Assembly: GCF_013283645.1 (NCBI RefSeq) | Contig: NZ_JABEKV010000001.1 | Span: forward strand, 570,699-634,698 | Source: Sinorhizobium psoraleae | GTDB lineage: Bacteria; Pseudomonadota; Alphaproteobacteria; Rhizobiales; Rhizobiaceae | Direction: 5' to 3' | Length of the DNA: 64,000 nucleotides | In this document: piece by piece, positions 41,558-50,751 of the stretch | Layout: the number at the start of each line of letters is the position of its first letter | Position numbering within the stretch: position 1 is the first letter of the stretch | The notes under the pieces: model-generated | The model's input: the letters and a program-made list of their open reading frames with translations, nothing else | Told to the model about the DNA's origin: nothing | Databases searched by the model: none | Made by a program: the position numbers and the translations under genes

Positions 41558-42742
41558 ATGGCAATTGAGGGAAGCAGCACGGAAAGTCGTCAAAAGCGCA
41601 TCCGGCTCGGCATGGTTGGCGGCGGTTCCGGCGCCTTCATCGGCGCGGTCCACCGCATCGCGGCAAGGCTGGATGATCATTATGAGCTGGTGGCCGGAGC
41701 GCTGTCGTCGACGCCAGAAAAGGCGGAGGCGTCCGGCCGTGAACTGGGCCTCGATCCGAAGCGCGTCTATTCGGACTTCAAGGAGATGGCGATCCGCGAG
41801 GCGAAGCTCAAGGACGGTATCGAGGCGGTTGCGATCGTGACCCCGAACCATGTCCATTACGCCGCCGCCAAGGAGTTCTTGAAGCGCGGCATCCACGTCA
41901 TCTGCGACAAGCCGCTGACTTCGACGCTTGCCGACGCGAAAAAGCTCAAGAAGGCGGCGGACGAGAGCGATGCGCTGTTCGTGCTCACCCACAACTACAC
42001 CGGCTATCCGATGGTTCGCCAGGCGCGCGAAATGGTGGCGAACGGCGATATCGGCGCCGTCCGGCTCGTGCAGATGGAGTATCCGCAGGACTGGCTGACC
42101 GAGAACATCGAGCAGTCCGGCCAGAAGCAGGCGGCCTGGCGCACCGATCCGGCCCGGTCCGGCGCCGGCGGCTCCACCGGCGACATCGGTACTCATGCCT
42201 ATAACCTCGGCTGCTTCGTTTCCGGTCTCGAACTGGAGGAGCTTTCGGCCGACCTCGACCGCTTCGTCGGCGGCCGGCAGCTCGACGACAATGCCCATGT
42301 GATGATGCGCTTCAAGGCGAAGGACGGCGCGCGTGCCAAGGGCATGCTCTGGTGCAGCCAAGTGGCGCCCGGCCATGAGAACGGCCTGATGGTTCGGGTC
42401 TACGGCACCAAGGGCGGCCTCGAGTGGACGCAGAAGGACCCGAACTATCTCTGGTACACGCCGTTCGGCGAACCGAAGCGCCTGCTGACGCGTGCCGGTG
42501 CCGGGGCGGGACCGGCCGCCGCCCGCGTCTCGCGCATCCCCTCCGGCCATCCGGAAGGTTACCTCGAAGGCTTCGCCAATATCTACTCGGAAGCCGCGCG
42601 GGCGATTTTCGCCAAGCGCAATGGCGAGAAGGTGGATGCGGCCGTTACCTACCCGACGATCGACGACGGCATGAAGGGCATGGTCTTCGTCGATGCCTGC
42701 GTGCAGTCCTCGAAGCGCAACGGCGCCTGGATCAAGGCCTGA
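41558..42742 (+). CDS. Gfo/Idh/MocA-family oxidoreductase
   Basis: NAD(P)-dependent sugar dehydrogenase of 394 residues. The N-terminal Rossmann motif is GMVGGGSGAFIGAVHR (residues 18-33); the conserved EKP-type lysine motif appears as DKP at 117-119; and GGSTGDIGTHAYN holds the catalytic Asp-x3-His pair. AGGAGAGGAAAACAG precedes the ATG. Cytoplasmic. Paired with the TIM-barrel protein upstream, it may oxidise a glycoside or free sugar (C-3 oxidation is common in this group); the substrate is inferred only. A repeat begins 2 bp after its stop. Confidence 0.9.
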   Translation: MAIEGSSTESRQKRIRLGMVGGGSGAFIGAVHRIAARLDDHYELVAGALSSTPEKAEASGRELGLDPKRVYSDFKEMAIREAKLKDGIEAVAIVTPNHVHYAAAKEFLKRGIHVICDKPLTSTLADAKKLKKAADESDALFVLTHNYTGYPMVRQAREMVANGDIGAVRLVQMEYPQDWLTENIEQSGQKQAAWRTDPARSGAGGSTGDIGTHAYNLGCFVSGLELEELSADLDRFVGGRQLDDNAHVMMRFKAKDGARAKGMLWCSQVAPGHENGLMVRVYGTKGGLEWTQKDPNYLWYTPFGEPKRLLTRAGAGAGPAAARVSRIPSGHPEGYLEGFANIYSEAARAIFAKRNGEKVDAAVTYPTIDDGMKGMVFVDACVQSSKRNGAWIKA

Positions 42743-42744
42743 CT

Positions 42745-42850
42745 TACTGCATGTTTCCTTAAATCGTACCCGATTTAAGGACAAAAACATGCAGCAATTC
42801 AAAGTTCTACAGCGTCCTTTGCGCGTCTGATAAGACGCGCGGCGCTGTAG
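42745..42850 (-). repeat. RIME-like double-palindrome element (inverted)
   Basis: The same element as at 29306, but in reverse orientation: CTGCATG...CATGCAG with inner CCTTAAATCG/CGATTTAAGG, then CTACAGCG...CGCTGTAG. It begins 2 bp past the oxidoreductase stop. Confidence 0.9.
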
Positions 42851-42868
42851 ACGACACAAGATCGAAGA

Positions 42869-42892
42869 GGGCGGGGGTAACCTCGCCCCTTT
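42869..42892 (+). terminator. Probable terminator between the oxidoreductase and GH1 genes
   Basis: GGGCG...CGCCC stem followed by CTTTT. The rest of the gap (42893-43051) contains a TTGACA at 42900-42905 that could be the -35 of a GH1 promoter, without a good -10. Confidence 0.45.
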
Positions 42893-43051
42893 TCGCGGGT
42901 TGACATTTGCCGTCGCGGCTTTAGGCCACGTTTGAAAACGAGAGCTGGTTGAGGAAAGCCCCTGCGGTCTTCGGTTCGCATCCGCTCTATCCGATGAAAA
43001 TGCAGCCGCGCCGGTTTCGGCGTCCGGCTGCACAGACGACGAGGCCGAACA

Positions 43052-44425
43052 ATGATCGAAGCCAAGAAGCTGGCAGACCGCTTTCCGGGTGACTTTGTCT
43101 TCGGAGTAGCAACCGCATCGTTCCAGATCGAGGGCGCGAGCAAGGCGGACGGGCGCAAGCCCTCCATCTGGGACGCCTTCTCCAACATGCCCGGCCGCGT
43201 TTTTGGGCGCCACAACGGCGACGTCGCTTGCGACCATTACAATCGGCTCGAAGAAGATCTGGACCTGATCGAGAACCTCGGCGTCGAGGCCTATCGCTTC
43301 TCGATCGCCTGGCCGCGCATAATTCCGGAGGGGACGGGTCCGATCAATGAGAAAGGGCTCGATTTCTACGACCGGCTTGTCGACGGGTTGAAGGCCCGCG
43401 GCATCAAGGCCTTTGCCACTCTCTACCACTGGGACCTGCCGCTTGCCTTGATGGGCGATGGCGGCTGGACGGCGCGGACGACCGCCTACGCCTATCAACG
43501 CTATGCCAAGACCGTCATCGCCCGCCTCGGTGATCGGCTCGATGCCGTCGCCACTTTCAACGAACCCTGGTGCTCCGTATGGCTCAGCCATCTCTACGGC
43601 GTTCACGCGCCGGGCGAGCGCAACATGGATGCGGCACTGGCAGCACTTCACTTCACCAATCTCGCGCATGGCCTCGGTGTCGAGGCGATCCGCTCTGAGA
43701 GGTCGAGTCTGCCAACGGGCATCGTCATCAACGCCCATTCGGTCTACCCGGGCAGCAAAAGTGCCAAGGACAAGGCCGCGGCCGAACGCGCCTTCGATTT
43801 CCATAACGGCGTCTTCTTCGGCCCGATCTTCAAGGGCGAGTATCCCGAAGGCTTCCTGTCGGCGCTTGGCGATCGCATGCCCTTGATCGAGGACGGCGAC
43901 ATGGCGACGATTTCGCAACCGCTCGATTGGTGGGGCCTCAACTACTATACGCCGATGCGGGTTTCGGACGACCCGACGCCAGGTGCAGACTACCCGGCAA
44001 CAGTAAATGCCAAGCCGGTCAGCGACGTGAAGACGGATATCGGCTGGGAAGTCTATGCGCCGGCGCTCGGTACGCTCGTCGAAACGCTCAATGCCCGCTA
44101 CAAGCTGCCCGACTGCTACATCACCGAGAACGGGGCCTGCTACAACATGGGTGTCGAGAACGGCATCGTCGACGATCAGCCGCGGCTCGACTACATCGCC
44201 GATCACCTGTCGGTCACGGCTGATCTGATCGCCAAGGGCTATCCGATGCGCGGCTATTTTGCCTGGAGCCTGATGGACAATTTCGAATGGGCCGAGGGCT
44301 ATCGGATGCGCTTCGGCATCGTCCATGTGGACTACGAGACTCAGGTTCGAACGATCAAGAAGAGCGGTCACTGGTACAAGGAACTCGCGGAAGAGTTTCC
44401 GAAGGGCAACCATAAGAGCGCGTGA
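43052..44425 (+). CDS. GH1 beta-glucosidase/beta-glycosidase
   Basis: Retaining glycosidase of family 1, 457 residues, cytoplasmic. The acid/base glutamate is Glu171 in TFNEPW and the nucleophile is Glu359 in YITENGA; VATASFQIEGA at the N-terminus and the SLMDNFEWAEGY block near the C-terminus complete the active-site set. It could hydrolyse cellobiose or plant aryl-beta-glucosides brought in by a transporter not present in this window. It follows the isomerase and oxidoreductase genes in the same direction, 309 bp downstream, probably as a separate transcript. Confidence 0.93.
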   Translation: MIEAKKLADRFPGDFVFGVATASFQIEGASKADGRKPSIWDAFSNMPGRVFGRHNGDVACDHYNRLEEDLDLIENLGVEAYRFSIAWPRIIPEGTGPINEKGLDFYDRLVDGLKARGIKAFATLYHWDLPLALMGDGGWTARTTAYAYQRYAKTVIARLGDRLDAVATFNEPWCSVWLSHLYGVHAPGERNMDAALAALHFTNLAHGLGVEAIRSERSSLPTGIVINAHSVYPGSKSAKDKAAAERAFDFHNGVFFGPIFKGEYPEGFLSALGDRMPLIEDGDMATISQPLDWWGLNYYTPMRVSDDPTPGADYPATVNAKPVSDVKTDIGWEVYAPALGTLVETLNARYKLPDCYITENGACYNMGVENGIVDDQPRLDYIADHLSVTADLIAKGYPMRGYFAWSLMDNFEWAEGYRMRFGIVHVDYETQVRTIKKSGHWYKELAEEFPKGNHKSA

Positions 44426-44871
44426 GGTCGGGCGAGGCGGCCCGCTGCAACCCGCGCAGTGTCCTACCGGCCTGCTCAATTCGCCGCTTCCTCAAAGTGA
44501 GCGAGGGGTCTCGCGTCTCGGCCCAAAATAAGCACGCTTTTTGCGCGCAGCCGTGTGCTTTCGGAAAAATTTGCCTGTGAAAGCGGGTAGTCAAACGCCA
44601 TAAACGACATAGATTGCGTGGCATGGCAGCCATGTCCGCAATGGCATTGAACTGACCGGTTGCCTGATGATAGAGAATTGCTCCCTGTTCCGAATGCGTT
44701 GTCGAATGTCGGCCTGATAAAGTGATGCGGGCAGAACCCGCGCCCACTTTCCATCCCGCTGCTGACGCATTTTCCGTCCCGGCGCTGCCAGGGACAAGAG
44801 TTTCGAACATCCGAGAGCATCATGTATCCTCATCACATCGCCAAGTTCCCTCCTTCGGGGGTGACCGGACT
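44426..44871. other. Gene-free region with structured leader of metNIQ
   Basis: No gene is seen in 446 bp. An AAGCAC...GTGCTT hairpin near 44526-44565 may end the GH1 transcript. Nearer metN, several stems can form: GCGGG-CAGA-ACCCGC at about 44729-44743 and GTCCC...GGGAC at about 44778-44797. The SAM-II conserved core is not recognisable. A regulated leader is possible but unproven. Confidence 0.4.
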
Positions 44872-45951
44872 ATGACCGCTTCCGTACCCGCGCCCTCATC
44901 CGATGATGTCTCGGTCGCCTTCAAGGGCATCTCCAAGCGTTTTGCGGCGTCCGGCGAAAGCGGCGCATTTACCGCGCTCAACAATGTCGACCTCAACATC
45001 GGGCGAGGCTCCATCACCGGCATCATCGGCCGTTCCGGCGCCGGTAAATCGACGCTGATCCGGCTGGTGAACGGCCTCGAGAAGCCGTGGAGCGGCAAGG
45101 TGCTCGTCGACGGCGTCGACGTGGGTGCGCTTGACGAGGCGGGCTTGCGCACTCTCCGGCGCTCGGTCGGCATGATCTTCCAGCATTTCAACCTGCTCGC
45201 CTCGCGCACCGTATTCGGCAACGTCGCGCTGCCGCTGGAAATTGCCGGCATGGATCGCCGTGCCATCGAAGCGCGCGTGCGGCCGCTTCTCGATCTCGTC
45301 GGCCTTGCCGACAAGCACGCTCGCTACCCGGCCGAGCTCTCCGGCGGCCAGAAGCAGCGAATCGGCATTGCCCGAGCGCTCGCGACCGAGCCGAAACTGC
45401 TTCTTTCGGACGAGGCGACGTCGGCGCTCGACCCGGAAACGACGCAGTCGATCCTCGAGCTCCTGAAGCGGATCAATGCCGAACTCGGGCTGACCGTGCT
45501 CCTCATCACCCATGAGATGGAAGTGGTGAAGGCCGTCACGTCGGATGTGGCCGTCATCGACAGGGGCGAAATCGTCGAACGGGGCCATACTTTCGATGTC
45601 TTCACTCATCCGAAGCACGAGACGACGCGGGCGCTCCTGTCCGGCCTGCCCGGCTCCAAGTTGCCGGATGCCGTTGCGCGTGGCCTGAAGCCGGCCCCGA
45701 GCGCCGGCGATCGTGCGGTGGTGCGTCTCACCTTCTTCGGCGCGACGGCGGAACGGCCGCTGATTTCGCAGCTCATCAAGTCGGTCGGCGCCGAGGTCAA
45801 CATCATTGCCGGAACGATCGACGAGATCGGCGGCAAGCCCTATGGCTCGCTCGTAGTCGCCTATGCGGCCGACGCCGAGACGTCGGGCAGGGCGGAGCGC
45901 TTCTTTACCGAGAACGGACTGGTCACGGAGGTGCTCGGCTATGTCGCCTGA
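44872..45951 (+). CDS. metN: MetN, methionine ABC importer ATPase
   Basis: ATPase of the D/L-methionine importer, 359 residues from ATG 44872. Walker [10 protein letters not shown] is at 53-61, signature LSGGQKQR at 156-163, and Walker [13 protein letters not shown] follows. The C-terminal 80 residues form the NIL (ACT-like) domain that senses cytoplasmic methionine for trans-inhibition ([18 protein letters not shown]...[10 protein letters not shown]). An upstream extension from 44722 is not supported. The stop overlaps the metI start by 11 bp. Confidence 0.94.
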   Translation: MTASVPAPSSDDVSVAFKGISKRFAASGESGAFTALNNVDLNIGRGSITGIIGRSGAGKSTLIRLVNGLEKPWSGKVLVDGVDVGALDEAGLRTLRRSVGMIFQHFNLLASRTVFGNVALPLEIAGMDRRAIEARVRPLLDLVGLADKHARYPAELSGGQKQRIGIARALATEPKLLLSDEATSALDPETTQSILELLKRINAELGLTVLLITHEMEVVKAVTSDVAVIDRGEIVERGHTFDVFTHPKHETTRALLSGLPGSKLPDAVARGLKPAPSAGDRAVVRLTFFGATAERPLISQLIKSVGAEVNIIAGTIDEIGGKPYGSLVVAYAADAETSGRAERFFTENGLVTEVLGYVA

Positions 45952-46606
45952 TCTTCTGCTCCTCATCGCCAAGGCCACGTTCGACACGTTGCGCATGGTG
46001 GCGATCGCCGGCCTGATCGGCTCGTTGATCGGCCTGCCGATCGGCATTTTCCTCGCAACCAGCGGCAAGGGCGAACTGTTCCCGGCGCCAAACATCAACC
46101 GCATCGTCGGGCTCATCGTCAATGCCACGCGCTCGACGCCCTTCATTATCCTGGTCGTTGCGATTATCCCCTTCACGCGTCTCGTCACCGGCACCTCGAT
46201 CGGGACGAAGGCGGCGATCGTGCCTTTGACCATCGCGACCATTCCGTTCTTCGCGCGACTGGTCGAGGCGGCAATCCGCGACATCGACAAGGGTCTGATC
46301 GAGGCTGCCCGCGCCATGGGCGCGACCCCGACGCAAATCGTCTTCAAGGTGCTTCTGGCCGAGGCTCGTCCGGCGCTGACGCTGGCGCTCACCATGACCA
46401 TCGTCAGCCTCATCGGCTATTCGGCGATGGTCGGGGCTGTTGGCGGCGGCGGTCTAGGCGATCTCGGCATCCGCTACGGCTATCAGCGCTTCAGGCCGGA
46501 CGTGATGCTGATCGTCGTCGTCGTGCTCATCGTGCTCGTGCAACTGGTGCAGAGCGCGGGGGACCGCCTTGCCCGCCGCTTCGACAAACGCAGCCGTAAG
46601 AACTGA
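45941..46606 (+). CDS. metI: MetI, methionine ABC importer permease
   Basis: Inner-membrane permease of 221 residues with five predicted helices, the MetI standard. The EAA loop is [24 protein letters not shown], which docks on Met[19 protein letters not shown] is also typical. Its ATG lies inside the end of metN (11-bp overlap); metQ follows after 39 bp. Confidence 0.95.
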   Translation: MSPDLLLLIAKATFDTLRMVAIAGLIGSLIGLPIGIFLATSGKGELFPAPNINRIVGLIVNATRSTPFIILVVAIIPFTRLVTGTSIGTKAAIVPLTIATIPFFARLVEAAIRDIDKGLIEAARAMGATPTQIVFKVLLAEARPALTLALTMTIVSLIGYSAMVGAVGGGGLGDLGIRYGYQRFRPDVMLIVVVVLIVLVQLVQSAGDRLARRFDKRSRKN

Positions 46607-46645
46607 TCCTCTCCCAAGACATCTAACAGTAACAAGGAGACCTCC

Positions 46646-47422
46646 ATGAAAAAGCTCATTCTAGCCGCGGCCTTCGCCGCCCTTGCGGCCGGCACCGCCC
46701 TTGCGGAGACCATCAAGGTCGGCGTGACCCCGGGCGAGCATGCCCAGATCATGGAGAAGGTGAAGGAAGTCGCCGCTCCCAAGGGCCTCGATATCGAGAT
46801 CCTCGAATTCTCCGACTATGTGGTTCCGAACCAGGCGCTCGCCGATGGCGAACTCAACGCCAATTCCTTCCAGCACCAGCCCTATCTCGACAACCAGATC
46901 GCCGATCGGGGCTACGCCATCGTCAGCGTGGGCCTGACCATCACCACGCCGATGGGTGTCTACTCGAACAAGGTGAAGAGCCTCGATGAGCTCACGGATG
47001 GTGCGACGATCGCCATTCCGAACGACCCGACCAATGGCGGCCGCGCGCTCCTGGTTCTCGCCTCAAAGGGCCTCATCAAGGTCAATCCGGATGTCGGGCT
47101 GAAGGCCACCCCGGCCGACGTGACGGAAAATCCGAAGAACATCGAGTTCGCCGAACTCGATGCGGCCCAGCTCCCGCGCTCGCTGGCCGATGTCGACGCG
47201 GCCGTGATCAACACCAACTACGCGCTCGAGGCCGACCTTCATCCCAAGGAAGACGCCATTGCCATCGAAAGCGAGAAGTCTCCTTATGCCAACGTCATTG
47301 CGGTGCGTGCCGCGGACAAGGATGCACCCTGGGTGAAGACGCTGGTCGAATCCTATCATGACGACAGCGTCAAGACCTTCATCGTCGACACCTTCAAGGG
47401 AGCACTCATCCCCAGCTGGTAA
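46646..47422 (+). CDS. metQ: MetQ, periplasmic methionine-binding protein
   Basis: NlpA/MetQ-family substrate-binding protein, 258 residues. The signal peptide has a hydrophobic core and cleaves after LALA or TALA near residue 20; no lipobox cysteine is present, so this is a soluble periplasmic protein, unlike the lipoprotein MetQ of E. coli. KVGVTPGEHAQIMEKVKEVA, FSDYVVPNQALADGELNANSFQH and IPNDPTNGGRALLVL are the conserved ligand-site blocks. AAGGAGA at 46635-46641 precedes the ATG. A terminator hairpin follows. Confidence 0.95.
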   Translation: MKKLILAAAFAALAAGTALAETIKVGVTPGEHAQIMEKVKEVAAPKGLDIEILEFSDYVVPNQALADGELNANSFQHQPYLDNQIADRGYAIVSVGLTITTPMGVYSNKVKSLDELTDGATIAIPNDPTNGGRALLVLASKGLIKVNPDVGLKATPADVTENPKNIEFAELDAAQLPRSLADVDAAVINTNYALEADLHPKEDAIAIESEKSPYANVIAVRAADKDAPWVKTLVESYHDDSVKTFIVDTFKGALIPSW

Positions 47423-47445
47423 GCCTGTCCGTTGAACGCAGACAT

Positions 47446-47480
47446 GCGCCGCGCGCTGCAACCTCGGCGCGCCGTTTTTC
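47446..47480 (+). terminator. Rho-independent terminator of metNIQ
   Basis: GCGCCG...CGGCGC stem followed by GCCGTTTTTC, about 24 bp beyond the metQ stop. Confidence 0.65.
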
Positions 47481-47509
47481 TTTGACGGCGAAAGCCGCTT
47501 CGCTATCTT

Positions 47510-47607
47510 CTACAGCGCCGTGCGTAGACGCACGGCGCTGTAGCACTTTGAAATGCTGCATGTTTTTGCCCTTAAAATCGGCTCCGATCTCAGGAAACAT
47601 GCAGCAG
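47510..47607 (+). repeat. RIME-like double-palindrome element (shortened first stem)
   Basis: CTACAGCGCCGTGCG directly opposite CGCACGGCGCTGTAG forms a nearly loop-free 15-bp stem, then CTGCATG...CATGCAG. The inner linker of the first stem is reduced to TAGA compared with other copies. It lies between metQ and the GFA gene. Confidence 0.85.
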
Positions 47608-47628
47608 GCAGCTTGAGGGGGAGATGAC

Positions 47629-48027
47629 ATGAGCGGGATGAAGGGTGGGTGCCTCTGCGGCGCGGTAAGATACGAAACCAAGGGTTCGCCGATCTATTCC
47701 GGCTTCTGCCATTGCCGCGACTGCCAGCGGGCCACGGGTACCGGTCACTGCTGCTATATGATCTTCTCGTGCGCCGACGTCGATGTCACCGGCGAGCTCC
47801 GCGCTTACGAGAAGCTCGCCGAAAACGGCAGTGTGACGGTCCGCCACTTTTGCCCCACGTGCGGCAGCCAGATCTTCTCATCCGGTGCCGACCGTTGGAC
47901 GGTCTATGCCGGCACGCTCGACGATATTTCACTGTTTGAGCCCACCAACGCGGTCTTCACCCGCAGCCGTCCGCATTGGGATCGGTTGGCCGTTGGCCTG
48001 GACGAGTACGAGACGCTGCCGAGCTGA
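47629..48027 (+). CDS. GFA-family zinc protein (glutathione-dependent formaldehyde-activating-like)
   Basis: Small zinc protein of 132 residues. Cysteines sit at 8, 10, 27, 29, 32, 75 and 78 (GGCLCGAV, FCHCRDCQ, FCPTCGSQ), the two-zinc pattern of the GFA family. The best known members bind S-hydroxymethylglutathione, but most paralogues, including this short one, have unassigned function. GGGGGAGATGAC precedes the ATG. It is a single gene convergent with trhO. Confidence 0.88.
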   Translation: MSGMKGGCLCGAVRYETKGSPIYSGFCHCRDCQRATGTGHCCYMIFSCADVDVTGELRAYEKLAENGSVTVRHFCPTCGSQIFSSGADRWTVYAGTLDDISLFEPTNAVFTRSRPHWDRLAVGLDEYETLPS

Positions 48028-48116
48028 TTGGCACGAGGAGTGATTGCTGAGCGGCAGGATACGCCGCCCGGCAGGGCAGAGGGGGTGCCTCGTTACCGCT
48101 CGAACCAGACGCCGCG

Positions 48117-49061
48117 TCAGCTTCCGAGATGTCGCTCGCCGCGCTTCTTCGCGAGCGAGATCTGCCTCTGCCGCTCGCGATAGCGCTCGCGGTCCTCGTC
48201 GGTGCGGACCTCATGACAGTGGATGCAGGAGACGCCTTCCTCGTGCAGGGGCGACAACAGGTCTTCCGGCGTCAGGGGCTGGCGACAGGCGTGGCAGAGC
48301 GTGTGCTCGCCTTCTGCGAGCCCGTGCGTCACGGAAACGCGTTCGTCGAAGACGAAGCAGGCACCATCCCAAAGGCTTTGCTCTACAGGGACCTCCTCGA
48401 GATATTTGAGGATGCCGCCCTTCAGATGATAGACCTCTTCGAAGCCTTGCTCCTTCATGAAAGCCGTGGCCTTCTCGCAGCGGATGCCGCCGGTGCAATA
48501 CATGGCGATCTTCGGCTTGTTGTGCAGGCCGGTGTTGGTGCGCACCCACTCCGGAAACTCGCGGAAGGTCTTGGTCTTCGGATCGACGGCACCGCGGAAA
48601 AGGCCGATCGCCGTCTCGTAGTCGTTGCGCGTGTCGATCACCAGCGTCTCCGGATCGGAGATCAGCGCGTTCCAGTCCTTCGGGTCCACGTAGGTGCCGA
48701 CCACCTTGTTGGGGTCGATGTTTTCGACGCCCATGGTGACGATCTCTTTCTTGAGCCGCACCTTCATGCGGAGGAACGGCATCACCGAAGCCCGGCTTTC
48801 CTTGTGTTCGAGGCGGGTGAATTCCGGCTGCGCGCGCAGAAAAGCGAGCACGGCGGCAATGCCCTCGTCGGAACCGGCGATCGTGCCGTTGATGCCCTCA
48901 TGGGCGACGAGCAGGGTGCCCTTCACGTCATTGGCGTCGCAGACCGCCTGCAGCGGGTCGCGAAAATCGGCGAAGCGCTGGAAGGGAACGAAATGATAAA
49001 GCGCTGCCACCAGAAACTGGCCTTGTGTCTCCGGGCGCGGGGTCATGGATATGTCGGTCAT
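48117..49061 (-). CDS. trhO: TrhO, tRNA uridine-34 hydroxylase (rhodanese family)
   Basis: Hydroxylates wobble uridine 34 of certain tRNAs using O2, an oxygen-dependent route to 5-hydroxyuridine. It has 314 residues from ATG 49061. An N-terminal domain (about 10-110) is followed by a rhodanese domain with the active cysteine in [11 protein letters not shown] and a C-terminal Cys-rich zinc-type tail (CHACR...CIHCHE). [13 protein letters not shown] is the rhodanese CH2A-like block. Codons upstream to 49217 are rejected because the family start is [15 protein letters not shown]. Confidence 0.92.
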   Translation of the reverse strand: MTDISMTPRPETQGQFLVAALYHFVPFQRFADFRDPLQAVCDANDVKGTLLVAHEGINGTIAGSDEGIAAVLAFLRAQPEFTRLEHKESRASVMPFLRMKVRLKKEIVTMGVENIDPNKVVGTYVDPKDWNALISDPETLVIDTRNDYETAIGLFRGAVDPKTKTFREFPEWVRTNTGLHNKPKIAMYCTGGIRCEKATAFMKEQGFEEVYHLKGGILKYLEEVPVEQSLWDGACFVFDERVSVTHGLAEGEHTLCHACRQPLTPEDLLSPLHEEGVSCIHCHEVRTDEDRERYRERQRQISLAKKRGERHLGS

Positions 49062-49170
49062 GCGCCACGCAAATACAGCTTTCGGCCGCCAAGTGCAATC
49101 GCAGCCGCCGTGTCCAATTGTCCGGCTGGCGAGCGGCCGGTTCGGCGGCAGAATGAAGCCGCACGCCACT

Positions 49171-50079
49171 CTACCGTCCGGCCTCAAGCCAGAGCAGCTC
49201 GATCGTTCGGCTTTCATCTTTTGGCTTGTCGAGAAAGACCGCCGCCGCCCGTTGCCGCGCCTCCGCTCTCAGCGCCTCTTCCCGCGTGATAACAGCGGAA
49301 AGGAGGTGTGCCTGGTTTTGGCTGCTGCCGGCAAGGCCCGGCTCCTCGTTGATCAGCGATGTGAGCGTGGCGAGGTCGTTCAAATGGCCGAGCACGTCTA
49401 CGAGCGCCTTGGCTTCCGTCCTCTTCGCCCCCATTGCCGAGGGCCAGATCTCCCGCATCAGCGCCAGTTGCATGCGGTAGTCCTGGGCTTGCTTGCGCAG
49501 CTCGTGGAAAAGCGTGGCGTCGGTGCCCGCTTCGCAGGCTGCCCTCGCGCACGCAGCACGCTTCAGGGTACGACGCCAGCCTTTTTTCAGCCGGGCCGCG
49601 GAGTTTCGTTTGCCGTCGTTGAACGTAACATGCGCGAGTGCGGCAAGTGCCTGCTCGCAGTCGATGATTGTCGAGGCGATCTTGACTTCGATGTCCGCTT
49701 CGCTCTCGGCGATCCGGTCGCGGCGTTCCGCGAGAATGGTGTAGACCTGGTCGAGGGCCGTACTCTGTTCGTCGCTCTTCGTCTGCCCGCGCAGGTAGTT
49801 GATGTTCTCGACGAGTGCGGCAGCGTCGCGGGCGGTCGAGAGATTTCGCGCCATCGCGCGTATACGGGCGTTTTCCTGCTTCTGGAACAGCGGCGCGTCG
49901 GATGCCACAAGCCGGTAGAGCGAGCGCAGGCGCTTGAAGTTCTTGCGGGCATCGTGAATTGCTTCGTGAACGCCTTGCGGCCGATGCTCGAGCACAGCCA
50001 CCGCGTGTTCGATCTGTTCGGCCCCGACAGCCCGAAAATCCTCGGTGAAAGGCCAGCCGGGATTGAACGCATAACTCAT
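49171..50079 (-). CDS. CHAD-domain protein
   Basis: Helical CHAD-domain protein of 302 residues. The polyphosphate-binding histidine/arginine/lysine set is visible at 42-52 ([11 protein letters not shown]), with a second cluster around [18 protein letters not shown] and a third at [15 protein letters not shown], the internal duplication expected of CHAD. Its ATG overlaps the CYTH stop by 4 bases, so the two proteins are made together. CYTH-CHAD pairs act on or near inorganic polyphosphate; the molecular role of the separate CHAD protein is still unclear. Confidence 0.9.
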   Translation of the reverse strand: MSYAFNPGWPFTEDFRAVGAEQIEHAVAVLEHRPQGVHEAIHDARKNFKRLRSLYRLVASDAPLFQKQENARIRAMARNLSTARDAAALVENINYLRGQTKSDEQSTALDQVYTILAERRDRIAESEADIEVKIASTIIDCEQALAALAHVTFNDGKRNSAARLKKGWRRTLKRAACARAACEAGTDATLFHELRKQAQDYRMQLALMREIWPSAMGAKRTEAKALVDVLGHLNDLATLTSLINEEPGLAGSSQNQAHLLSAVITREEALRAEARQRAAAVFLDKPKDESRTIELLWLEAGR

Positions 50080-50549
50080 GATTGCGCTTCCAGCAGCCCC
50101 TCTGTGGCAAGCGCCTGATTGGAATAGCGGCGGTCTCCGGTAATCTCGCGCCCCAGCCATTTCGGCAGGGCCGGCAAATCCGTTTCCCGCTTCATCTCGA
50201 CCTCGGCGACGACAAGCCCGGCGAGCGCCCCCTCGTAGACATCGACCTCCCAGGTGAAACCCTTGTGGGGGACGCGATAACGTCGCTTCTCGATGACGAT
50301 GCCGACCGCCTGGGTCAGCAATTCCCGAGCATCGTCCATGGGCAGATCGTATTCGTATTCATTGCGAACGAGTGCCGACTTGCCGATCTTGATGGTCAGG
50401 CGCGCCCACTTGTTGCCATGGATCCGCACACGGACGGAGCGATCTTCCATGGTAACGACGTAGGCTTGCTGTAGTTTTATGCCCCTGTCCGCGTGCTCCT
50501 GCCAACCGCCGTCAGCGACCAGGAACTTACGCTCTATCTCCTTCGCCAT
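50076..50549 (-). CDS. CYTH-domain inorganic triphosphatase-like protein
   Basis: CYTH triphosphate-tunnel protein of 157 residues from ATG 50549. The signature EIERKFLV is at residues 4-11, and alternating charged residues (RVRIHGNKWARLTIKIG, WEVDVYEG, VAEVEMKRE) line the tunnel that holds triphosphate and metal. Likely substrate is inorganic triphosphate, as for YgiF or short bacterial CYTH enzymes; adenylate cyclase activity is less likely for this length. It is first in a two-gene operon with the CHAD gene. An in-frame extension to 50612 is rejected. Confidence 0.9.
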   Translation of the reverse strand: MAKEIERKFLVADGGWQEHADRGIKLQQAYVVTMEDRSVRVRIHGNKWARLTIKIGKSALVRNEYEYDLPMDDARELLTQAVGIVIEKRRYRVPHKGFTWEVDVYEGALAGLVVAEVEMKRETDLPALPKWLGREITGDRRYSNQALATEGLLEAQS

Positions 50550-50751
50550 GGATTTCCCGCCATTTCGAGAGGTGGACTGCGGATAAACTATCGTTTTATC
50601 ATCAAGGCTCAAGCCATCTCTTTGTTGCCGATGATATTTTATTTTTCGCTGTTATAAGGCGAGGGTGTGTTCACGACCTTCGGTCTCGACAAGCACGGCC
50701 GGGGAGGGTATGCGAAGCGGAACATTCAATCGTTTTAAAAGGGTGACCGGC

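Noticed and set aside
41540..44479. Long minus-strand frame (979 codons) opposite the oxidoreductase and GH1 genes
   Set aside because: It runs across two real genes and two repeats and shows no domain; it is an effect of high GC third positions.
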